A stretch of DNA of 47,176 nt from Sphingomonadales bacterium (GTDB lineage: Bacteria; Pseudomonadota; Alphaproteobacteria; Sphingomonadales; Sphingomonadaceae). A program made the position numbers and the translations under genes. The notes under the pieces are model-generated. The model was not told the DNA's origin and searched no databases. It was given only the letters and a program-made list of their open reading frames with translations. Positions 34,701-41,370 of the stretch are shown here, one piece after another. The stretch lies in assembly GCA_017309275.1 (NCBI GenBank), contig JAFKLT010000072.1:1-47176 (forward strand), read 5' to 3'. Within the stretch, counting starts at the first letter, position 1; each line of letters starts with the position of its first letter.

Positions 34701-35299
34701 AAAATGCCTGGTTGCCCGCGCAGCGCATCGTCTGGGTCGATGTCGACTGGCTCCAGAAGGAAAAATTCTCCGAAGGCGAGGTCGACGGGCTGTTCCGTTC
34801 GCCCGTCGAGGTCGATGCGGTCGTCAAGACGCTGTCCCAGTTCCGTGCCGGGCCGGCGGAGAGCTGCGAGTTCCAGATTTTGAGCCCCTATAATGACCAG
34901 CTTGGCCTCCTCCGCTCGACCATCGGGGCAGGGCTCGCGGGAGAACTCGCGCATATGGCGAAGCCGCCCTTCTCCCTGCGCGGCGGCAAGAGGATGGGGG
35001 CGACCGTCGATGAATTCCAGGGAAGCGAGGCCGATGTGGTCGTGGTCAGTCTCGTTCGCAACAATGCGCTCGTTCCCTGGAAGAGCGTCGGCTTTTTGCG
35101 CGAGGCCAACCGGATGAACGTGCTTTTGAGCCGCGCGCGCCACAAGCTGGTGATCGTCGGTAGCTGGGATTTCTTCGCATCGCGCTGCGACGCGCATACA
35201 GACGAGGACGTCGATTATAGCTATATGCGCCGCATGATGGCGGTGATGGCCGACGCCGAGGCGCAGGGTGAGCTCGCGCGCGTGAGGGCGCCGGCATGA
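31796..35299 (+). CDS. mkoA: Kinase-fold / SF1 (UPF1-like) helicase fusion, Mokosh type I MkoA-like
   Basis: A 1167-residue fusion. Residues 1-280 have a protein-kinase fold with the beta-3 lysine K41 (FVKVW), a helix-C glutamate near 60 (NREVRG) and the helix-F DWFDFG. However, HRD reads HRS (148-150), the catalytic Asn is Ser155 and DFG reads GFE (170-172), so it looks like a pseudokinase. Residues 280-630 are a middle region I do not recognise. Residues 630-1125 are an SF1 helicase: GPPGTGKT (653-660), IIEEAGKA (807-814), GDHFQLPP (832-839), TDQHRMHPAI (920-929), DEFQGSEAD (1072-1080), NVLLSRARHKL (1108-1118). I choose TTG 31796 after GGGGAGGGA; ATG 31760 is the alternative. It overlaps the PLD gene by ATGA. 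This matches the Mokosh type I anti-phage design as I recall it. Confidence 0.78.
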   Translation: MADQYIDDRYRLRRKLIPGDPQRGMPDLWAAEDTGDVYFVKVWRRGSGDQSDVKALWNREVRGLMRLQGYPGAGELFVRLKQLGADERQYYAVLDGGRRLLLSAVLKDRARYNWLQNLAELNRRRSLWEGLRRIAEGLALLHSEGTLHRSLSADSVFTAPEGLGDFRLSGFEWSLRVAGRDGAAPKVANRDGLRAAELDRGSGEYSTATDWFDFGVLAAHVFGIDPKQHRKRNSLRAHVERLSALNRGEREFILQLLAESAEDRLNDDKAVLFALRNITNELSISSGASGRSLVLAVRILEGGNLAQAVELASKGEAPADMPMAQRNWIERDLRGDIRIIARGAASPHYILRGEQLSYRVKEWTIGASSTWSIGYCEAVETVPRTTINDQYFSRGDRNIEIILYPKVRNSQQTIRDRAAPWDRIFPFREAFEALEPHLRDVHDFFRVTQQLDTVVTVAEICPVEVLRVHRTESDTEVEVTPFSEPDRNDLAHALGLDPPADRLRDWFKLGAEQVTTDDEDDPRRDTYTLLSRRTIKFDANNEADWTFVGATPHPSGPRYLFTCSGSPPLAEGATRYLARNFGGTIAQIRRRQKAIEEMRSHESLLRLIDDPLRASHSDQEAAPAGRVPLKLDQSKTDTLDQLWRMQPSFAVQGPPGTGKTTLIRAFADRLMSADPSAQLLVTAHSHHTVDDVLRKLDETFGNLPEKERPILLRLGARGRVEHDAPAVTDKLLARLAGSALAARMPEFLRRRMAETVQASAAGNANDLYLRPMQLLVQDAANLTFATSNAGELAELADRGRRFDWSIIEEAGKAHGFDMAVALEESHRLLLIGDHFQLPPFNAQLFKRLLGDPLRVRAALSKGAGFAPGLVDSTIVEEDEDRAPFGERCERWRGMVDLFARIFTSSFSEEEGRPGPAATLTDQHRMHPAIASVVGRIFYPDPDSASGTLIHTPDEARERFEAPPPYELVENAWLPAQRIVWVDVDWLQKEKFSEGEVDGLFRSPVEVDAVVKTLSQFRAGPAESCEFQILSPYNDQLGLLRSTIGAGLAGELAHMAKPPFSLRGGKRMGATVDEFQGSEADVVVVSLVRNNALVPWKSVGFLREANRMNVLLSRARHKLVIVGSWDFFASRCDAHTDEDVDYSYMRRMMAVMADAEAQGELARVRAPA

Positions 35300-37062
35300 G
35301 TGTCATCTTCCTGCCCGTCCTGCGGACCGCGGTCACCTACAGCGTGAGCTTCGGGCGGCGATGGACGATCCTCGAGCAAATGATCCTCCTCGATCTCGTC
35401 GAGGAACGGCGCACTGTGGCCGAGCTTGCGGCCGCCTCCGATCTTCCCGACCGGCTGGTCGTCGAAGCGCTGATCAATCTCTTGCGGACGAACTGGATCG
35501 AAATGCGTGCCAGCGACGCGGGTGCCTATTTCGCCGCGACTGCGGCAGGCAAGCGTCGGGCCGCCGAGCAGGCGTTGCCCGATCATGTGGAGCGCGGCGA
35601 GAAATGGACCTCGCTTTGCTTCGACCGCGTGACGGGGAGCTGGCTCCGCTCCGACGATCTCGACGTCGTCTACGAGCGCGACCTGCCGACGAGCGCGCGC
35701 CCGCTCGAGGCGCGTTATCAGAATTTCAACGCCGCCGATGGCGATTTTCGCGATCTCCTCTATCTCCAGCCGCTCGAAACATTGGAACCCGACGAGCCGC
35801 GGCTGCGCACGCCCGCACGGCCTTACGCCCGTTTCGAGGTCACCGACGAAGCGATCGGGGGGCTTCCCGACTATGCGCCGATGAAATTGCGGCGTGCGAT
35901 CCTCGATGCGGCAGGCGGCAGGGAGGCGGCGAGCGGCGAGGGTGCGGCACTGCCGAAGGTCCGGTCGGCCAGCCGCTATCGCGATACGATCGATGCTGGC
36001 GACATATTCGTCGGCGGCCCGGCGCAGCGCGCGATCTTGCGCGAAGCACTGGAAAAGGCGGGGACGACGATCATCGTCCACAGTTGTTTCGTCAATCCCA
36101 AGACGCTGACGGCGATCCTGCCCGACCTCACCGCGGCGGCGAAGCGGAAAGTGAAGGTCGAACTGCTTTGGGGGCTGCAGCGCGACGACGAGGCGAGCGG
36201 GCCGCCGGCGTCGATCGTCGAGGCGCGGCGCCTGCTCGATGCTCTGCCGTTTGACGAGCGGCAATATATCACGCTCTCGGCAAGGACCTCAGGTTCGCAC
36301 GCCAAGCTCATCGTCTATGACGATGCGGAGACCGGAAACTGGGTCAGCGTGATCGGCAGCTGCAATTTGCTCTCGACTAATTTCGACGCGCTCGACGTCT
36401 CGCTCCGCACGCGCAGCCCCGGAATCGCCGCGAAGCTGCTCTCCTGGCTCACTACGACGCAGCAGCCCGCCGTCGGTGGCTGGTCGCACCAGGCGCGGCG
36501 CATCAACAGCGCCTGGGGCGCCGCGCGCAGGCGCGCGGCGGGCCGTGAAGAGGCCGGCGAGCATCAGCTGTCGCTTCTCGTCGATACCGATCACCACGCC
36601 TGCGTGCGCAAGGCGCGCGACGAGGCGACGACGAGCCTGCTCGTCGCGTGCGATCTCTACGGTCTCGCCGCCGAAACTTCGGTTATCGTCCCCGCCGCCG
36701 AGGCCGCGAAAGGCGGCGTCGATGTCCAGCTTCTCTACAGCCGCGCGAGCAAGCTGCTTCGCGAGGAAGGGCGAACGCCTGATGCCGCCGAGCTTGTAAA
36801 GCGTGGGCTGCGCTTGCTGCAGGTCGACGAACTACACGGCAAGTTCCTGCTTTGGGACCAGGAGAGCCTCGCCGCGACGAGTTTCAACTGGCTCTCGACC
36901 GCCGTTGATGGCGCTCGTGCCCGCGGCGCCGAATTCGGCCTGCTCGCCGAGGGGCCGGAGCTCAAGCGGAAATTCGCCGAGCGCTTGGCTGAGGTCGAGG
37001 GCTTTGACGAGGCCTGCGCCGCAATCCTCGGGAAGGGCGGTGCGACACCCTCCTGGCTCTAG
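35296..37062 (+). CDS. mkoB: Phospholipase D-family (two-HKD) nuclease, Mokosh type I MkoB-like
   Basis: A 588-residue protein with two complete HKD motifs: H335-A-K337-x4-D342 followed by GSCN (354-357), and H514-G-K516-x4-D521 followed by SFN (529-531). Two such motifs form one phosphodiesterase active site, used here most likely to cut nucleic acid. Residues 21-75 (WTILEQMILLDL to RTNWIEM) resemble a winged helix that could bind DNA or RNA. No signal peptide or membrane helix is seen. The start codon overlaps the helicase stop (ATGA), so the two proteins are coupled and probably form a complex. Its stop TAG lies in a CTAG palindrome shared with the convergent S-4TM gene. Confidence 0.82.
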   Translation: MSVIFLPVLRTAVTYSVSFGRRWTILEQMILLDLVEERRTVAELAAASDLPDRLVVEALINLLRTNWIEMRASDAGAYFAATAAGKRRAAEQALPDHVERGEKWTSLCFDRVTGSWLRSDDLDVVYERDLPTSARPLEARYQNFNAADGDFRDLLYLQPLETLEPDEPRLRTPARPYARFEVTDEAIGGLPDYAPMKLRRAILDAAGGREAASGEGAALPKVRSASRYRDTIDAGDIFVGGPAQRAILREALEKAGTTIIVHSCFVNPKTLTAILPDLTAAAKRKVKVELLWGLQRDDEASGPPASIVEARRLLDALPFDERQYITLSARTSGSHAKLIVYDDAETGNWVSVIGSCNLLSTNFDALDVSLRTRSPGIAAKLLSWLTTTQQPAVGGWSHQARRINSAWGAARRRAAGREEAGEHQLSLLVDTDHHACVRKARDEATTSLLVACDLYGLAAETSVIVPAAEAAKGGVDVQLLYSRASKLLREEGRTPDAAELVKRGLRLLQVDELHGKFLLWDQESLAATSFNWLSTAVDGARARGAEFGLLAEGPELKRKFAERLAEVEGFDEACAAILGKGGATPSWL

Positions 37063-37985
37063 GCCTGTGCCTGATTGTCCGGCGAATTTTCATAGTATTT
37101 CAGAAAATCCGCTGCCGCATCTTCCATCTCGCCCTCGAGCGCCTGGCGCTTGAACCGGTAGAGAAAGGGAACGACGAGCGGGCTCGTCGCGCGCCGCAGA
37201 TAGATAGCGTCCTGAAACGCGCGTGAGCGCGCAAGGCTGTCGGCTTCGCTACACGTGCCCGCGAGCGCCTCGTTCCCGAAACTCGTCGCCTTGGCCTTCA
37301 GCTCGTCGAGCTGCTCGATCGTATCGCGCTGCCGGTAATATTCGCGCCCCGCCCAGGAGAGCAGCGGCGTCGCAGGCGCGAGCGTGAGCACCCAAGCGGT
37401 GAGGCTCAGATCCTCGGCCAGCCCGGCGACGACAAGGCCGCCGAGGACCAGCGTGACGAGCGCGAGGATCACCGACCCGAAGGCCTGCCTGAGGCTGCTG
37501 TCGTACCGCAGGTTCGTTCGCTGGCAGAGAATGCGCCCCAAGCTGATCGGCATTTGGCCCGCTGCCACGGGATACCAATTGACCAGCTCGTCGTCGTTTT
37601 CATGTTTCGCCCATGCGCGGGCGGCGGCGCCCGTATCCTCCGCCTCGACCTTCTCGCCGGCCACGAAATTGTTCCAGGGTAGCTCCAGCACCGTGCAATC
37701 AAATTGTTCGCTGATCTTGGCGGCGCGCTTCACCAGGCTCTTGTAGCGGCGGTCGAGATAAAGCGTGTCGAGGACAAGGATCGCGAGCGTCAGTGCGGCG
37801 AGATGCGGACGCAGCGCGGGCACGAAGAGCGTCCAGATCGAGCCGACGATCGGGACCGCCACGGTGAGGAGCATCTGGGCGGTGAGAAAGCGTGTCGCGA
37901 CCTTGAAGGTCCATTGCCGCGCGCGCATCAGTCGCAGCTGGCCTTCTTCATTCTGCCGCTGCGGGATCGCGTTCGAGATTGTCAT
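37059..37985 (-). CDS. S-4TM family putative pore-forming effector
   Basis: A 308-residue membrane protein with two pairs of helices, about 33-55 and 60-77, then 168-190 and 195-212, joined by a soluble segment. That segment has the family motifs VNWYPVAAG (135-143) and LCQRTNLRYD (153-162). This is the S-4TM arrangement, predicted in comparative studies to be a pore-forming effector in bacterial conflict systems; direct proof is limited. ATG 37985 follows AGGTGG; 33 open codons upstream are not used. The gene is convergent with the PLD nuclease gene and the two stop codons share the palindrome CTAG (37059-37062), so the transcripts must overlap. No own sensor gene is adjacent. Confidence 0.75.
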   Translation of the reverse strand: MTISNAIPQRQNEEGQLRLMRARQWTFKVATRFLTAQMLLTVAVPIVGSIWTLFVPALRPHLAALTLAILVLDTLYLDRRYKSLVKRAAKISEQFDCTVLELPWNNFVAGEKVEAEDTGAAARAWAKHENDDELVNWYPVAAGQMPISLGRILCQRTNLRYDSSLRQAFGSVILALVTLVLGGLVVAGLAEDLSLTAWVLTLAPATPLLSWAGREYYRQRDTIEQLDELKAKATSFGNEALAGTCSEADSLARSRAFQDAIYLRRATSPLVVPFLYRFKRQALEGEMEDAAADFLKYYENSPDNQAQA

Positions 37986-38520
37986 GTTGGGCCACCTGCC
38001 ATGATCATTCCTTCTGTTCGGCAACGATATCGGAAAGATCGGATGCCGGCCACCGGTCCTTTGCCGCCGGCGGTCATTCGTCACATCGTAATGGCAAAGA
38101 ATTCTGCTTGTCGCTTGGTAACAGTTGTAACAGGGAAGAACGCCCGATGTCGGCCGCAGCAGGCCGCGCGACGGGTGCCTGAAAGCTGACGCTCGGACGT
38201 GGAGTCATGGGCTTTCACTTTGCGCCCACATCGCCGTCATTTGGGAACGTCGCGCCGATGCTGAATGACGACATTTGACCCTATTCGTAATGATGGGGTA
38301 ACAGGTTCGAGTCCTGAAGCGCGCTCACTACTTCAAGAAGGCAAATGCGAGACATAAGGCTGAAAGGCCTTTCCCGTCGGAACCCGAATGGGTCCTGCAT
38401 GGGACGCTTTAGCTAGGGAAATGGCCTCGACCCACGCTATACCCCTCGGGCCGAGATTTTTGGCACATCGAGCGGGCCTTCCAGCGGGCTAACGACGTTA
38501 GCGCTGTGATAACAAACTCA
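37986..38520. other. 535-base junction region between the two defence modules
   Basis: No protein gene is supported. It contains the tRNA-like fragment listed separately, an inverted repeat CGTCATT (38235-38241) with AATGACG (38264-38270) directly left of it, and about 190 bases of unassigned DNA to the end of the HNH gene. No integrase or transposase is present. Confidence 0.4.
38283..38316 (+). pseudogene. 3'-half tRNA-Thr(CGT)-like fragment, candidate att remnant
   Basis: The sequence runs from an anticodon loop TTCGTAA (38284-38290, anticodon CGT, Thr) through a variable region to a T-arm CAGG-TTCGAGT-CCTG (38302-38316). The upstream bases do not pair to make an anticodon stem, no D-arm is seen and the expected CCA end is degraded (TCAC). 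It is therefore a fragment, not a working tRNA. Integrative elements that insert into tRNA genes leave just such a 3'-half copy at the far end. Confidence 0.55.
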
Positions 38521-39513
38521 CTACGGTATTGCGGAAGCAAACAGGTTCGGAGCCTTCTGTCGGTCGAAGAAGGATCCGCCGCTCTTCAAAAGCTGATGCT
38601 CCATGCGATGGCAGGTAGGGCACAACAGCGAGAAATCGTCCAATGTTGTGTACCGCACTCCCTCGGCCAGAGGAAACTTGTGGTGGACGTCTAGCGCGGT
38701 TCGAGCAGTGAGAATTTCGGCATTCAGGATGGCCGAAGGGTCAAATTCGCATATATCGCAGAACAGGGTTTTGGCGCTTATCCGGTGCCGTACAAAGCGA
38801 TCAGCAAGCCATGCCGCCCGCTTTTTTATCTTGGCTTTTTGCTCTTCGCTCTCTCCTTCAAGAGCGCCGAGGTCGTGATCCATCAGGGCCAGCGATCGGC
38901 GAGTGATTTCACTAGCGAGCGCAGCTGCCATCTCATCCTCGATGGCGATCCATGCATTCGGCGCGGATACGCGGCGCAATTCAAGAGAACTGATTTGGGA
39001 GCGCTCTGCATCGGTTAAGGGCCGAAGTGTTGCGGACGAATGAGCAAAAAGACGTCGATACGAAGCCGTATCCAAAACGTCGCTAGCCTTTGGCTTGCCG
39101 ATGATCTCATAACTTTCAATCACGGGAAATGCGACCGACCAGCGCCACCGCTTTCCGCCCTGCGCCCACATATCCTGCAAGCGTGAAAATTCCTCCTCAC
39201 CAACGATCTGAGGAAGCGGTCGGGACGAATGTCTCAGCTTATGGACGGCTAAAAAACGGCCGCGATTCTCCAGATGAATCGCCTGTTCATCAAGATATCT
39301 GGGGTCGCGCTCAAAGCCCGGATTTGGCTTTTCGGCAGTTTCAGTGATGTATTCGAGTACATAGCCGCCAGCCATTTGTCGCTGAATGGTTGATTGGCAC
39401 TTGGCGCGCGCGTCCGAAGCTCCACCGGTCGGCGTGAAGCCCAGCCAAGTGGATGCCGCTATCCAATCCGCCTTCGCTGCCGAAACGGGCAGAGGAAGAT
39501 CGGCGATGTTCAA
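38521..39513 (-). CDS. HNH endonuclease
   Basis: A 330-residue protein with a C-terminal zinc-supported HNH nuclease: CDIC at 252-255, DVHHKFPL at 275-282 and LCPTCHRMEH at 297-306. These give the paired cysteines and the two histidines of the beta-beta-alpha metal site. Residues 1-240 show no clear domain. The middle (about 220-235) is rich in charged residues. It begins with TTG 39513, directly after the ATPase stop (TAG then TTG, no gap), so it is the last gene of the hsd operon and likely acts with the ATPase. ATPase plus HNH pairs are also seen in Septu-type systems, but the ATPase here is different. Confidence 0.8.
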   Translation of the reverse strand: MNIADLPLPVSAAKADWIAASTWLGFTPTGGASDARAKCQSTIQRQMAGGYVLEYITETAEKPNPGFERDPRYLDEQAIHLENRGRFLAVHKLRHSSRPLPQIVGEEEFSRLQDMWAQGGKRWRWSVAFPVIESYEIIGKPKASDVLDTASYRRLFAHSSATLRPLTDAERSQISSLELRRVSAPNAWIAIEDEMAAALASEITRRSLALMDHDLGALEGESEEQKAKIKKRAAWLADRFVRHRISAKTLFCDICEFDPSAILNAEILTARTALDVHHKFPLAEGVRYTTLDDFSLLCPTCHRMEHQLLKSGGSFFDRQKAPNLFASAIP

Positions 39514-41370
39514 CTAAATTGCCTTCTCGATCTTGCTTTCCAAGAAATCGAACATCGGCTTGAACACGTGAAAATATCGATCATCCAATGAAGGGATGAC
39601 CTCCTTCGCAAACTTCACTTTCTGAGAGTCCGATTTCAAGATGATCCTTTCTCCTCCTCCAGGGGTGGGCTCGGTCTCGAAGAACTCCGCAGTTTTGGGG
39701 TCGCCGTAAAAGAGGTGCTCGATCTCACAAAGCGACGCACCACCGAAGCTGTCGCTGCCGTCCGGTGTCAGCACCTGCGCCCGGATCTTCTCGTTCTCTG
39801 GCAGAGGCAGGAGGAAGGCATAGGCCTCTTTGTTGGGCAGCTTCTTGCATTTGCCCGTGACCCAGTCACCCTGTACAACGTCACCATTCAAGCCGTTCCA
39901 ATGATCAAACGCCTTGTCCATATCGAAGAGGCCGAACATCGGTTTCCCGCCCATCTCCGCTAAAACTCTGTCGTCCGTAAGGAGCTGCTTAAGATAGCTG
40001 CAGCTGAACGCGTAGAAGGGGATGAAGGGCAAGTCACTTCCATATATGCGATGCCACGCTTCCTTGATGATGATCGGGTCGATGCTGCCTTCCGTGAAGA
40101 GTACCGGTTTGTTCTCGATTTGGATGGCGTTGACGATGCTGAGAAGCTGCTCTTCTTCGGTGTACCGAATGAGCTTCGAGCTCAGCTTCTCGATCGCAAC
40201 CCGCTTGGGGAGGGGGTAACAGGTCGCCATGCCGTCCTTGATCTCGAAATATTTGACCTTTGCTCCCAAGCTCGGGATGAGCGTCGCAGCGCTGTGACTG
40301 CTCATCAGGATATGGTTCGTCCGCGCGGCAGTCTCCGAAATCGCATCCGTCTGCTTCAGAAACTCGAACTGCCACTCCGGGTGCAGAAACGCATCCGGCT
40401 CGTCGAGCAGGGTCACGCAATTGCGATTCTTGAACAGCTCGGCAATCGCAAAGAGATAAACGGACTGGAACTGCCCGTCGCTGAACAAGCCAAGGTCGGA
40501 AAGTTCGAAGCCGTGCAACGTGACAGGTAGGGAAATGCCGTCGAGCATGCCCAGAATTTTGAGGTTGTTGAATAGCTGAAAAATCTCATGCCAGTCGTGG
40601 CCGGCAAAGACCCGGCGGAACAGATCGACATCGATCCGCATCCGGTACCGATTGGTTTCGCGATCATGCAGGGTGCCCGGCGTGGCGCCGTCTTTTATGC
40701 AACTGACTAGCGCGTCCAGGAATGTCCGCGTTATTCCTCCCAGTCCCCAAAAGAGGTCGCTAGGATCCAAATGATCATATGCCGAATTGCGCGCGAAAGC
40801 CGGTTGGGACAGCGCCAGATCCACGGTGCCGCCCACACCCTGAATCCCAAGCTTGCTGACAAGAAATTCTCGCGCGGTCCGGCCTTCGGGCAACAGCAAG
40901 AGTAGGAGGATCAGAAGCTTCTTATAGTCCGGTCCGATCCCAACGAAGGTTGGACTATCGGCCAGTGTCGCGCCCCTCGCTCTTCGACGGAATCGGGCTT
41001 CATAGCGTTCGACCAAATCTGCAACGTTACGGTTCTGCCCCGAATAATATATGATGACGTTTTCCGGACGCGGTGCGCGGCCCATGGTCCTACGCTGATT
41101 GCCGTCGATGGCCAAGATACCATCTCTCCAGTCGATCGTCGTGACCGCGCGATCCAGCTCATACTGGATCGTATAGTCGAAGCCGGGTCCGGCCTCGGCT
41201 GGGTCGAATTCGAAGATATGGTCGAATATCTCGATCAGGGCTTCGAGGAAGTTGGACTTACCCGATCCGTTCTTGCCCACGAAAATATCGATGAAGCCTT
41301 CACCATCGAAGCTCAGCGTGAAATCGCGTAGGTTCTTGTACTGGCTGATCCACGCCGAGCGCAGGCGCAT
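39514..41370 (-). CDS. OLD-like ABC ATPase with TOPRIM-type C-terminus
   Basis: A 618-residue ATPase of the RecF/OLD group. Walker A is GKNGSGKS (32-39), a degenerate signature FSDGQ lies near 296-300, Walker B is LLDEPDAFLHP (321-331) and the H-loop is SSHS (357-360). A C-terminal region from about 420 looks like a TOPRIM nuclease fold: LFTEGSIDPIII (acid E427) and FGLFDMDKA (D483-x-D485), as in OLD nucleases and GajA. The start ATG 41370 overlaps the hsdS stop as TAATG; 29 further open codons lie inside hsdS. With the HNH gene abutting its stop, it is built into the type I restriction operon. No UvrD partner is present, so it is not Gabija. Confidence 0.78.
   Translation of the reverse strand: MRLRSAWISQYKNLRDFTLSFDGEGFIDIFVGKNGSGKSNFLEALIEIFDHIFEFDPAEAGPGFDYTIQYELDRAVTTIDWRDGILAIDGNQRRTMGRAPRPENVIIYYSGQNRNVADLVERYEARFRRRARGATLADSPTFVGIGPDYKKLLILLLLLLPEGRTAREFLVSKLGIQGVGGTVDLALSQPAFARNSAYDHLDPSDLFWGLGGITRTFLDALVSCIKDGATPGTLHDRETNRYRMRIDVDLFRRVFAGHDWHEIFQLFNNLKILGMLDGISLPVTLHGFELSDLGLFSDGQFQSVYLFAIAELFKNRNCVTLLDEPDAFLHPEWQFEFLKQTDAISETAARTNHILMSSHSAATLIPSLGAKVKYFEIKDGMATCYPLPKRVAIEKLSSKLIRYTEEEQLLSIVNAIQIENKPVLFTEGSIDPIIIKEAWHRIYGSDLPFIPFYAFSCSYLKQLLTDDRVLAEMGGKPMFGLFDMDKAFDHWNGLNGDVVQGDWVTGKCKKLPNKEAYAFLLPLPENEKIRAQVLTPDGSDSFGGASLCEIEHLFYGDPKTAEFFETEPTPGGGERIILKSDSQKVKFAKEVIPSLDDRYFHVFKPMFDFLESKIEKAI

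Noticed and set aside
32648-35197. An 849-codon open frame on the minus strand opposite the helicase fusion
   Set aside because: Same antisense effect; the plus-strand product has a full set of helicase motifs.
38283-38330. An intact tRNA-Thr gene
   Set aside because: No D-arm, no paired anticodon stem and no proper acceptor stem or CCA end, so only a fragment is reported.
39514-41370. Gabija GajA
   Set aside because: The ATPase/TOPRIM layout is similar, but the neighbour is an HNH gene and no UvrD-like helicase (GajB) is present.
38521-41370. Septu (PtuA/PtuB)
   Set aside because: ATPase plus HNH fits the general idea, but the ATPase has a TOPRIM-like C-terminus and the pair is embedded in a type I R-M operon; kept as a comparison only.
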